DNA of 64,000 nucleotides, from the NCBI GenBank assembly GCA_965153455.1, contig OZ234503.1:5208001-5272000 (forward strand). The letters are read 5' to 3'. The translations under genes and the position numbers were made by a program. The notes under the pieces are model-generated. The model was not told where the DNA came from, ran no database searches, and saw only the letters and a program-made list of their open reading frames with translations. This document shows positions 1 through 11,206 of the stretch, in pieces (the first letter of the stretch is position 1; each line of letters begins with the position of its first letter). This DNA is from Sphagnum compactum (Eukaryota; Bryophyta; Sphagnopsida; Sphagnales).

Positions 1-429
1 GGATTCTTGAGTATTGAGTATGTGAAGTCTGCTCACAAACTTTGCAAAGAAAGGACTCATTTACTGTGAGCTAACCTGCAAAAAATTATTGCTTTAAATC
101 CTTGTTCTATACCATCTTGTATGCATCTCATCGAGTTCCCTACTCAATGTGGGTACTGTGGACAAGTTTCTGGAGCAATGGATTTCTATCATGCATAAAT
201 TTAGGATTTGCAAGAACCCAAAAGAAAGAAAAAGAAAAGAAGCTACGTCAGGTCGCCTCAACCTTTGTTTTCACCATGTTAATCTCGATTCTCTTGATGT
301 CTCCAGTTTTGTACTGTGGCGGTATCTGCCTGCGACTATTCCAAACCCTAGAATGAAGTCGTTTGGTTCTTGATCACATTGCCAATCGAGTGAAGAACGC
401 GCGGTACGGATCAATTCTTTTCACGATTT
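1..429. other. No gene recognised
   Basis: Unique-looking sequence of ordinary composition. Short open frames exist, but none shows a domain, a codon pattern or a splice arrangement I can support. Confidence 0.5.
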
Positions 430-1217
430 TGCAAGTCAGCACACACCTAGCAGGGACCGAAACTCTTGACAAATCGTCACCGTCCTTGTCGAAGGAACTG
501 ATCATTCGATGGCAATCTTCCAGACTATGAGCTTCATCTCCCATACCTAAAAGGCACTGTGAAGCTCGTTTGTTGCAATGAAATCATTGCCATCTTTGTC
601 GAACGTGCGAAATGCAGCTTTCACGCAGTCTTCATCATCATCAGTTGTTCGACGATCCTCTGTTCTTCTAGCATCGATCGTAGTCGCGGAATCGGCTGAA
701 GTTTTGTTGAAAGCGATAAACTCCTCCAAGCTTATGAAACCGTCCCCATCGGCGTCGGGAATGCTCAACGATCGATTGCAGGTCCTGTTCCGTTAGGGTC
801 ATCATCACCGAGGGATCGCTGCACTAGTCCTGGCTCCGTCGCTGAGATTAGACCGTCACCATCAGTAAACTTGGAGAACTCTTACAAGATCACTTTGCAT
901 GTTGCAACATCGGTCTCATGCTTTACTACTGCTACCTGCTCCGGAAGAAGTCTTCTCCGAGTCCCGCTTGGATTTCGTTGAGCTTGAAGTCAGACTGACG
1001 AGCCTTGCGATCATAGTACAACTACATCCCACACTCCGTTGTGGCGACAATTTCAAACCTCCTGACTTTTGCCATTCTCTCTTCTTCTGCCAGGCGAAAA
1101 AAGATCTGCAGTCGAAGGTGTCGAAAGAAGCGATAACGCTGGATTCGGAGTAGTAGAGTAAGATGGCAATGAAGAACTCGCCGTCTGAAGTTTCTTTCCC
1201 TGAAAATACTTCTTCAT
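430..1217 (-). pseudogene. Calmodulin-like (CML) EF-hand protein, frameshifted relic
   Basis: Read on the minus strand this is a decayed EF-hand calcium-sensor gene. From about 1217 downwards there is a Ser/Thr-rich N-terminal stretch, then a KLNEI-type linker. Four EF-hand loops follow, spread over different frames: a loop containing DGDGLIS (about 850), DADGDGFISLEEF (about 745), DKDGNDFIATNE (about 585), and a truncated DKDGDD loop (about 490). The spacing matches a four-hand CML of the plant type. At least three frameshifts and an in-frame stop separate the pieces, and the last hand loses its end around 470-480, so no functional protein is expected. An intact gene would encode a cytosolic or nuclear Ca2+ relay. 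The family assignment is firm; the subfamily is not. Confidence 0.82.
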
Positions 1218-2640
1218 CGAAACTTCAAAACCTTCTTCACTGCAGCTCGTAATTGTCCACTCTCTTATACGTCTCCCTCCAACAAGAACAACAGACTACA
1301 AACCCAAACCAAACACGTGCAAAAAACAAGAAGTTTAACAAATTTGTTCGTGTCAACTGATTCGGACGCTGCCTTCTAGAGCTGAACAATAAAAATCATA
1401 AGCGACTAAATCTCCACTGAATTCTTCGCAATCTATCAGCAACCAAAAACTGGATGCACTGTTCAGGGACGCTTGAAGTACTCTCGCGGAGTCCCACTTT
1501 CGTCGCGGCCAATTTGAAGGTCCGAAACTACTTCTAACGAAGCAGCCTTCTTTTTCGCTGGCTATATGTAGCCAAAAAGCTATATTAAAAATTAAAAGTG
1601 GTAAAATCACCAAGCTTTTAAAGATTTTCAATAGGGATAATTGGACCATTTTTATTTAAAGAAATACATGGTTCAAGTATGTTAGCCAATATAGAAGGAG
1701 GTTTTCAAAAATTTGTTTAAAAATTAAAAATTAGACTAAATCTTCATGTGGATCTCTGCCACTTTGGCTATATCGATGTTTTGGATTTGAAATCACATTA
1801 CTCTTTTGTTCATGCTTTTTATGCAAGTGTTATGTAAGTTCATGTTTTGCTTTGTGTTTTGCAAGAGTGTGGTTGTGTTGGCACTCTTGTGAGACTTTGC
1901 AAGTGTGTGGGCTTGTATTCTAGGTGAATAGCATTTTGAATTAAAAAACTCTGTCCTTGAATTTTGTAGTTCAAAAAACTTGGTTGTTGTTTTGCACATG
2001 TAGTAGTGTTTTTGGGAGCTTTCCTTGGATGTTGTTAACAGGTTTCATTTTGTGTTTTGCCATTAGTTATTCCTTACCTCAATTGGGCCTAGGTACTTGG
2101 AGTGATGTGTTGAAAGGCATTGTGAAGAAAAAAGAGGAGGGCCCTACCTTTGTCATAGATGGCCCCTTTATCTTTCTATTTCTTTTTCTCATTGTGTTAG
2201 CAAGCAAACCCAAAAGGAGTTAGGCAAGGAAACTATAGTAAAAGCAACCCGACAACAACAAAAGTCATCACCACCATCACCTTTGGAGCTGGGACTTCCG
2301 ATCAGCCAATCTTTAACAACAATAGGGTGGGGTAAGGCCTCATTGATGTCATCATGGTTGTTCATGCATGCCACTAACAGAACCACCACAACAATTGTTA
2401 CAACAAGAGAGGATAGGAAAGGAGAGATGGCAACATAGAAAGAGCTTGGTGGCGATTGAGCTTGAAGCTCACCACTCACAAGAAGCAATATAAACATTTA
2501 TACTCACACCCACACAAAAAAAACACACTAAAATATGTATCACAAACCAAAATATTTATGACGTACATGTGATGATATACAATTTTATGTATTCTTTTCA
2601 ACACACATCCAAATGATTATAATCTTGAGAATTGTCATAA
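1218..2640. other. Intergenic, no gene recognised
   Basis: The longest frame (minus, 1353-1649) has a hydrophobic start but no recognisable domain and no support from its surroundings. I see no RNA gene or element ends in this stretch. Confidence 0.45.
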
Positions 2641-2934
2641 TATGTAGATAGGTAGGTACACATGCCTACCTACTTATGTTTTTAAATGTTCATACCTACT
2701 TATGTAAACTATAAGTAAATTAGAAAATTGTTTTCATATGTAGGTAGATAATAGGTAGGTAGATAGATAAATGAAAGGTAGGTAGGTAGGTAGGTAGGTA
2801 GGTAAATAAATAGGTAACTTAATAATAGGTAGTAGGACATAAGTATGTAGATGGTAGGTAAATAGGTAGGTAGGACATATTTAAGTAAATAGGTAGGTAT
2901 GTGTTAGGTAAGTAGGTAGCTAGGTAGCTTAGTA
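2641..2934. repeat. GGTA/TAGG tetranucleotide microsatellite
   Basis: Degenerate runs of TAGG/GGTA with interspersed TAGA and TAAG variants cover about 300 bp. The purest run, 2777-2803, has about seven perfect units. The array ends exactly where the left inverted-repeat arm begins. Confidence 0.9.
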
Positions 2935-3720
2935 GGGTACATTCATAGTATAAAAAGTCAAGGACTATGTTGATAGTCTTTAATTTTTGCAAATCCTAAT
3001 TTTGAAAAATCACAATTAAATGTTCTAAACATCAAAATTAAATTGGTTTGTTGCATCATGTTTGAAAATGAATGAATTTTCATCCCAAAGAAATTTGTGT
3101 AATTTCCAAGGTGTTTTAGTGGTTGAAAAGTAGTGGAAAAGGAGGTGTTGACAACTATTTTTAATTTCACTCATCCTTAGTCGTATGTCAATGTTAACCA
3201 TTCATCTTCTAAATTTATGGAGAAACATAAATGGATGAGCCTAAGAGCATGGCATGAAAAGAAACATGAAAACATGCCCTTAATTGTCCTTATGTGGATG
3301 TGCTTTTATTATTTTTAAACGTGCTTATCACCTTTAAAAAATCAAAATTAAAAAGACTTCTTTAAAGACAAAATGTTTTCTTTTGTTTAAGGAAAAGCAA
3401 GGTTACATTTTCATGTAAAATTATATGTAATTCAAGGTTAGTTGCAAATTTGGGGTATACACTGCATGGGCGAATTTGGAATATAATGATTAACATTATA
3501 AATGCATTGAACCTAATGTAGAATGAAGATTGAAGGTCTAAAGTAGAAATCTAGCTGTTTGGTAAAAAATCAAGTGGAATCCATCCAATACCCATTCCAA
3601 AATCTTAGGAATTGGACTTGGATTCAATATTGTTTTATAATATAGGATTGGATGTGGATGAAATCATAAGGTCATTTGTCTGGAAGTTAGGGTTAATTTA
3701 GTGCATGTCCCAAGTCCCCG
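2935..3720 (+). repeat. Left arm of a large inverted repeat
   Basis: This arm, which begins GGGTACATTCATAGTAT, aligns by eye to the reverse complement of 17160-18033 with many small differences. I estimate roughly 70-75% identity in the outer 500 bp and less further in. Shared landmarks in order are the GGGTACATTC end, AAGACTATGTTGA, CATCCCAAAGAA, GTTTTAGTGGT, a TTCATCCTTA block, CATGCCCT, TGCTTATCAC and ATGCATTGAACCTA. The arms face outward around the GHTHEDIDG pseudogene, as expected for long terminal inverted repeats of an old DNA transposon. I found no convincing target-site duplication. Confidence 0.7.
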
Positions 3721-4975
3721 TTGCTCCCATTTGTAAATTTTTCCTTTCACTTTAAGGTTGAAGCAACAACGTAGCATTAATGTTTTTTAGTTCATTGCTT
3801 TGCGAGCCTTGTTGTTAAAGATTTGATGAACCGCCGCTATTCTTCTAGTTCACAAAGCTTGCATTGAAGTTCCATTGTGCTTGCCAAAGTTTTTAATGCC
3901 TACTGTTCAAGTATGGATGCACATGAACCCACCTTCAAGCTTCAACTACCATTGCCTTTTACCCACTAAAATGGTTGTCATAAATATTTCAAACCAAGCT
4001 TGAGGAATTGCTGTAGCAAGCTCACAACTCCATGCCATTTTTCGTTTATAAGTCTGTTTTATACAGATGACCAAAATTGCTTGAAAGGAATTTTGTTTAG
4101 ACATAATCATAGATTGTCAAATCATGCTCAGTTAGATCAAGTCAGAATTGTGAAGTAATAGATGTAGAGACGATGAAGGTATGACTAGATCTTGATCCAA
4201 GTAATCTTCGAGCCTTTGTATTAACCTCTATTTTTAAATTTTTTGTGCTGCATTTGCATCTGATTTTAAGGCGCACTTATCTGCATCAATTGAACCCAAA
4301 TTTTGATCATTATTCAAATTCACACTTAGAAAATTGGGTTTTGATACAAGAAAATATGTGTCATTGGGGTTCAAGCAAGACTCATAGTTTCGACTAGAAG
4401 CAAAAAAGAAGAAGAAGTTGCCTCCACAAATAGACATGATTTAACTTGCACCGAATGTGGAAGAACTTGGATTTCTTTTCATAAACTTTGAAATAGACCA
4501 GCAGTTGCAGCTTTTAAAGCCTGTGTCGAATGTTAAGAGCACACAACCATTGGTGATCTTTCCACTTGTTTTTGTAAAAGAATTCTCAGAACAATTGTTT
4601 TTTCCAGTAAGAGCATTTGGGGATAACAAACATAGGAATTTTCCCACGTTGATGATTCATCCATGCTTGCACCTTTTTTTGGAGACCAAGGGGATCAATA
4701 ACAAGTAGAAGCAATGTTTTGTTGGAGCTTAACTTGGTGTGAAAGTTTTTGTGTCAATGTAGGCAAAAGTGAAAGGTGTGGGTGTTTTTCATCCTGGTGC
4801 AGAAATGATAGTAAACTAGTTTTGATGATCATTATTTAGGTTGTTTCCCACAACTCCAACTAAATAAGTGTATTCCTTTTGTGTGTGTAGGTGACATGTT
4901 CTTCAATGGAATTTGTTTTTAATGGTTATGAACTCAAAGACATGTGCATTAGTTTAGGGTTTAGGAATGTTAAAA
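3721..4975. other. Non-coding interior of the inverted-repeat unit
   Basis: No gene is recognised. A stretch of about 55 bp near 3975-4030, containing ATTTCAAACCAAGCTTG and ending in CTCACAACTCC, resembles 56658-56710, upstream of the second large decayed gene. That hints at a shared leader or subterminal sequence. Confidence 0.4.
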
Positions 4976-6851
4976 TGACGCATCCCCAAACTCTTGAAAG
5001 ATTCAATTGTTAGTCCGAAGGTGAAAACAACGAAAGAAAAAAGAGTTGGGGTACGTTCCCTAGTTTGCAGCACTTTGGGGGTAAGAGGGGTGTGTTGGAC
5101 CTTCGGGATGGGGACTAGGACAAGTGACATGCAGGTCAATTATTCATATAGACTTGCACAAACCAAACAACAAGTTGGTTAATGTGTCGCACTCCTAAGT
5201 TCCTAGTGGACCCACTTGAGGGTCTAAGTATATGGCAATGCGGAAGGAGTTGGAACTTGGAGCACGATCCCGACTTCCAGCACTAGAGGGGGGGTAAGAG
5301 GGGCGTGCTAGAAGTCCCGGGAAAGACTAGGAAGAGTTGACAAGCTTTACTCACTCACACGGGCCTGTATGAAACCACACAAAGTGGTTAGAACTCATTC
5401 TGGGTCCTTTTGGTGTTGGGACAGCCACGGGTGAACTCGGACTCACTTTGACACACCACACCCCGGGTTCGGGAGTAAGCCACCACCTTACTCCCTATAG
5501 TATACTCTGTGACTCGTCGCGGGGGTGGCATCCAAATGGCCATTTTGTCTCGGGACTCCCGGGACTCCCGCGTGGGAGTCCCGAAATCGCGCATTTTCGG
5601 GACTCCTGCGACTTTGAAGCTTCATAACTTTCGGAGCAGACCTCCGATCGACTCGTCGTCTGAAGCAAAGTTGTAGGTCTCGTCGAGACCTTTCCAACGG
5701 TATGTCGCACGTTTTCTGCAGCCAAGTATTTCGGGTCGATTCCCGACTTTTAGTGGTCGGGAGTCAAAACTGGCGGACTCCCGAGAGTTCGACTCCCGGG
5801 CCTTCTTTTGGCCATAACTTGTGTTTCAGATGTCCAAATGAGCAATGCGAGCCCATTTTAGACATCTACACTTCGAGGTCTTTCCATTGATATAAAGGGC
5901 GCAACAACCCATTGAGTTTTGAGCCCTCAAAACGCTCTCTGAAGTTTCGGGAGTCCTTTTGGGACTCCACTCTCACCAACTCCCAACATGGGAGTTCACT
6001 TGGGAGTGTGAGGGTTCACTCCCTCACACTCTTTGCACTCCCGGGAGCATGTGATATGACTCCCGGATCTACTTATAGGCCCGCACACTTGCGACCCCCT
6101 TGCCTTGGTCGCGAGCCAAGGCTAGGGTTGCGACATAATGCATAGTTGGAGCACTTTTGATGCATAGACAAGCCATGGGCATACACATATTCATAAGACT
6201 CACAAGATTCACCATAGCCCAAACTTGGGGGAAGCCACCACCTTCCCCTTGATAGTATTCTTTGTGATTAGGGGCTACACCTAAACGTCATTTTTCTCGG
6301 GACTCCCAAGTCGAGAGTCCCAAAATTCTCAAAATTGAGACTTTCGCAACTTTGGAAGCCCATAACTTTTTGTGCAAACCTTCGATTGAGGCAAGCTCTA
6401 AAGCAAGGTTATAACCCGTGTCAAGAAATTTTCAATGATATGTGGCAAGCCACCTGCACGCATGTAATTCAGGGTGATTCCTGACTTTTAGTGGTTAGGA
6501 GTCAAATTAACACTTTGATTCTAGACCCTTTTTTCGGCCACAACTTGTGTTGTAAGCATTCAAATGGATCATGCGAGCCCATTTTAGACATCTATGTTTT
6601 AAGAAATTTCCAATGGTGTAGGGAAGTTTGCAATCCAATGAATTTTGACCCTTCAAATCGCTCTCTAAAAATTTGAAAATCCATCGGGACTCCAACTCCC
6701 AAAGTGGGAATCCATTTGGGAGTGTGTGGGCTCATTCCCTCACAGTCCCTTGCACTCCTTTGAATGTGAATGTGACTCTCAGGTTGCATTCTCAGCCCAC
6801 ATTTTTCCATGCCCTTGCTTTGGTTGCGAGCCCAAGGCTAGGGTCATGACA
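4976..6851 (-). mobile_element. Solo LTR (Ty3/gypsy-type), outer, interrupted
   Basis: This is a gypsy-type LTR in reverse orientation, ending TGACGCATCCCC on the left and GGTCATGACA on the right (TG...CA). It is split by the nested LTR at 5185-6135; without that and its duplication it is about 920 bp. Flanks are TAAAA on the left and TAGAA on the right, a five-base duplication with one mismatch, so it is an old insertion. No internal retroviral domain lies next to it, so it is a solo LTR left by LTR-LTR recombination. Its sequence is related to the LTRs at 11207 and 31378. Confidence 0.87.
5185..6135 (-). mobile_element. Solo LTR (Ty3/gypsy-type), inner, nested in the outer LTR
   Basis: This 951 bp solo LTR reads TGTCGCACTC at the left and GGTTGCGACA at the right, on the same strand as its host LTR. 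It is flanked by a perfect five-base duplication TAATG at 5180-5184 and 6136-6140, which proves insertion into the older LTR. It is GC-richer than its host and keeps many intact GGGACTCC/GGAGTCCC blocks, consistent with a younger age. Confidence 0.95.
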
Positions 6852-7615
6852 TAGAAGATGGTAAGCGTGTTTGTGAATGATCTAGAATATTCTAATGTAA
6901 CTTGTAGTTGTGATTTGTTGATGTCTTTGTGGGGGTAGTTTGATTAATATCCAAATGCAATTGAATAACACTACCTATTACTTGGTTATTTGCTATTGAG
7001 TTACAAATTATCTAGCATAATCATGGAATTCTTTTGAACATGGGTGTATGAGTTAGCTTTTGATGTAATGCTCCTTGTTAAGGGCCAAAATAGGAATGCC
7101 ACTGAACTGTACAGGCCACACACTGAAAATTCTAATTTGTTACAACTAAGGTTTTATTTATTCTAGGTCATGGAATACCCACCAATTTTTTGATTTGTAC
7201 TTAATATTTTACAAGACTAATATGGCCATAAGTAATTTGCATTCCATGAACATTCTTGTTTTCAACTACTCGATGTCACAATTGTTTATGACTATAGATG
7301 CTTGAAGGGAGGTGAGAAAGGCAATGATGGCCCTTGCACCATATGTGGCTTCAAAGAAGGTTTATGGTGCTGACCTTCCCCAAGGATTACAACATGAGTC
7401 TGCCTAAGTCGAAGAAGACAAATTTCCTATGGAAGAAGATGAAACAACTTTAGATTGATGTGCATAACAACATTCAAGTATGAAACTCTTCAACTTTCCT
7501 AGATACAATCATAGCTATCCATTCAGTAATAAATGATGGCATGAGGTTCTACATAATGGAGGATTTAGATTGCCACTATTGTACCACCTTTCTTAGATGG
7601 GAAATGTTCAAAAAT
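6852..7615. other. Non-coding, possible decayed exon
   Basis: Mostly AT-rich. Around 7310-7450 two overlapping frames look more protein-like than their surroundings, including a Cys-rich stretch and an acidic stretch. They may be the decayed 5' end of the gene that follows, but I cannot show this. Confidence 0.3.
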
Positions 7616-8345
7616 GCCTAAAGGTTGCTAGGCGTTTTCTGGATGGGAATTGCTAGAAAATGCATGGTGGCCACCAAATGTTTTCTGGATGGTAAATCCT
7701 AGAAAACACCTAGCAACCAATAGGCATTTTTTGGATCGAAAATGCTAGAAAATGCCTGACAACAACTTGGCGTTTTTTACATTGAAAATGCTAGAAAACA
7801 CCTGGTGGCCGCTAGGTGTTCTCTGCATCAAAAATGCTAAAAACGCTTAACAGTCACCAGGCATTTTCGGGATCAGAAATGGTAGAAAACGCTTGGTTGC
7901 AACTCGGGGTTTTCTGGATTAGTAATTTTAGAAAACACCTTGATGCCACAAGGTGGTTTTTAGATCAAAAATTGTAAAAAACACCTAGTTGCCGCCATGA
8001 ATTTTTCTAAATTTGAAACCATAGAAAATGCTTGGTGACCATTAGGTGTTATCTGGATTGAAAATTGTAGAAAATGCATGGCGACTACCAAACTCTTTCT
8101 GGATCAAAGAAAAGTGGGAATCCCAAAGAACGTTTATGCGCAATTATATTGGGTGCAAAGATGCTTGGCGACGTTAGGCATTTTTGTGTAGCAATATTGG
8201 GCACAGAGACGCTTGGAGGTTGCCAGGCATTTTGCGCATTGATATTGGGCGCAAAGACTCATGGTGACCCCGGTGCATTTTTGCTTACTATTGCTAGGTG
8301 CAAAAACACGAGGTGTTTCTACGCAATAATGTTAGCTTGTAATGG
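7616..8345 (+). repeat. Tandem array of about 15 units, period 46-48 bp
   Basis: A TAGAAAA-type anchor recurs at 7653, 7699, 7745, 7791, 7837, 7882, 7928, 7974, 8021 and 8068, a spacing of 45-47 bp. A variant with a GGGTGCAAAG-type anchor follows at 8151, 8199, 8247 and about 8296 (48-49 bp). Each unit carries a core like TGGTGGCCACCAGGCGTTTT followed by CTGGAT. The core is an imperfect palindrome. The array ends about 85 bp before the first decayed coding sequence of the next gene. Single copies of the core occur elsewhere in the window. Confidence 0.93.
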
Positions 8346-11206
8346 GCAGGTTGTAGAACACATGTTATGGCTAGAATTTTGATCCTTAATCTAACGTCGC
8401 ATTCCATTTGTTTTTGGCTTAACAAGATATGGATGATAGATTCATATTTGGTAGCTCTATTAGTATTTGGGATGCAGATGAGAATGAAAGGGCGAGGATT
8501 GGTATTGGAACACGTAGAGATCTGTTATTTGTTCCTATATATGGACCTTATGGAGTGGAGAATTGTATCATGGTTTTAATTGAAGCTGTGAATGAGGATT
8601 GTGAATAATGCAAGCTATTATGTTTAATTCCAAGTATGAGATACTACGAATCAATGGTGGGAATAGAGGTTTTTTGGCCCTAAAAGTGTATGTTAATGAA
8701 TGATGAAGAGGTTGCGATGGTGAAAGCCAATGTCACGTGATAGTGGATGGGGTGAAATTTCTCAAAGAAGCGAGTTTCATGTAAGGATGATTCCCTGGCG
8801 AAAAGCTTTCAAGTTGAAAACATCTGTGATGTGGAGAATATGGGTAGTACTGTTGAGGACTTGTGAAATGATTTATGTCTCTAAGGATGGTGTGGAAGGG
8901 TTTGTTGGGAAGTCTAGGTCTAATTCAATGAGTGAGGAAGGAAGTGAAGAGAATATGGTGGAAGGCAATGAGGAGATTGGTAGCGAGGAAAATTTTGAAC
9001 GAAATAAGGAGGACTATAACCAAGGGAATGCATGTATGAGTGATGATGTAATGCATGGCCATGGTGTGAGAGGGAAAAATTCAAATATAGTGGGAAGACA
9101 TTGGTTTGAGTGGTGAAGAGCTAAATGTGATCTTGTAGACGATGTTGGGGTTTTCCTTACAAAAGGTCAAGTGGTTGCATGTGACCCACAAGAAACAATT
9201 CTTGATGATTAGCTTGGGGAAGAACATTTGCATCTTGTATTGTCTTGCGACTGTGTAAGCAGTGATGACCATTTAGAAAATGGTTGTTGGCTCAGATAAT
9301 TCTTGATGGGTACCCCTTCATAAAGCATCTAATTTCATTCAATGAAACCCACATACTAGATGTTAATGATGTGGGAGCAGTTGGTGTAAAGAACAAAAAA
9401 TATTCCTTTCATAAGAGGAAGCGAAGTGTAGCTGATTATGAGGGTTCCATTTTTAGAATTGAGAAAGTGTTGTCCAAGGAGTTTGTGTGTAATGTGGGTG
9501 CGACAAAATGTTGCGCCATGAATTGTTGTCAACATTTTCCTCGTGAAAAGACCTTGTTGTTGAGACGAGTTTTGGAATTTGTCATTTGAAGACGGCAGAG
9601 CCTACGGTTTAAATATTACAAGAAGTTTGCATACGAGGGGAGTAAAAAACAGACGAAAATTTATCACTATTCAAGGTTTAGACATCTATGAAACTGTTTG
9701 GTACTAGATTCTTGGTTTCTTTAATTTGACATATATGTTGTACAAATCATACATCAAGCAAGGTTGTCGATTTTTACAACATGGGAATAAAGGTACACAA
9801 ATTACGTATGTCAACCCGACAAGCGGAGTCCAATGTTCAATCATTGATTGATTTATCTGCAAATATGATGCCACATCAAATGAAAGGGATTGGAAATGGT
9901 AAACAAGATGTGTGACATCTTTTGCCTGAAACATGGAAGAGTCTATAGGAACACAATGATTAGGTGAATTATATGGAATGACTAACACTTTTTGTTCTTT
10001 TTTGGCGACAAATGTTTGGCAGCCGCTGAGTGTTTCTCATGAAAAATGATTTCCGAAAAATTGAATTTATTTTTGAATGTATATTTGAGGGTATACATCT
10101 ATCATGGAGAGCCTAATATTTCTTCTTTTTCTGTATTCATGGGTTGGTAGATAAACAAGGAATTAAACATTCGAGGTAGTTTGTTGAGTACGTTGTAGAA
10201 AAAACACCATTTGAATGTCAATGTGTGAAAGCGGGGGTTTGTGTTTGCGAAATGCACTATTTGTGAATCCCTAAAGGACTTGATATCTAAATCGGAAAAG
10301 AATAGCAATGAGGCTCTAAAGTATGAAGCGAAGTTAAGAAAACATATCCTACACCAAGAATCACGTAGAAATTTATACCATACTTGGAGGAGAAAGTTAG
10401 TGCGATCGAAAGATGAGTTCCTATGCAGTATTCATGATAAGATGGACCATGTAAAAATTGCACTTCTAAGGTTGCAAGTGTGTAACAAAATGATATCTGG
10501 CCTTGGGCAATTGCCCATTACCCTTACGGGAATGATAGCGCATGGTCATGGGGATGAGAGATATGCACAATAGTCTAATGAATTATGGCCAAACAATCCC
10601 AATTGCACAATTAGGTCCTTGTTGTCGCTATTGCGGACTTTAGAGGCGGCCCGAATTTCAGAATCAAAATTATTGTTTGAACACCCTCCACAGAACTCAT
10701 TCTTTGCATGTATGTTGCAAGGGAAATCACGTTGCATACACGAATTACGCACCCCAGATCAAATTGTTGGTCCAAAGCCTTTGCTAAGAAATTTGTTGCT
10801 CCAAATGGATAATTGTATTAAAGACAATAAAAATTGGCATTTGTTAATCTTTCTATCATTGTTGATGGCGAGGGATGTGTTTGAGGTGATATTGGGATTT
10901 ATTATAATTGGCCATACACATGAGGATATAGATGGATGCTTTGACTATTTGTCAAAAAAGTTGAGGGAGGAAAACAATTACATTCTAACAAATTTGATGA
11001 GAGTTTTCATGATTTCACAAGAGACACCGTTCATTGCTCAGTTGATTAAGGAGATTCCATATTTTAAACCTTAGGTCTTAGGTTGTCTAAAGGATGGCCC
11101 TGAAACATTGGCAGGGCATACTAATATGCATATGTTTAGATTTTTTGTTGATATGTCAGGTTGGCCAATGATGTAATACAAAGTTTCCCCCATAGATCCT
11201 GTTTGG

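Noticed and set aside
102-373. Two overlapping plus-strand frames near the left edge
   Set aside because: No domain and no agreement with the minus-strand CML relic; likely chance.
7616-8345. CRISPR-like appearance of regularly spaced repeats
   Set aside because: The units are contiguous and diverged rather than identical repeats with unique spacers, and the window is eukaryotic.
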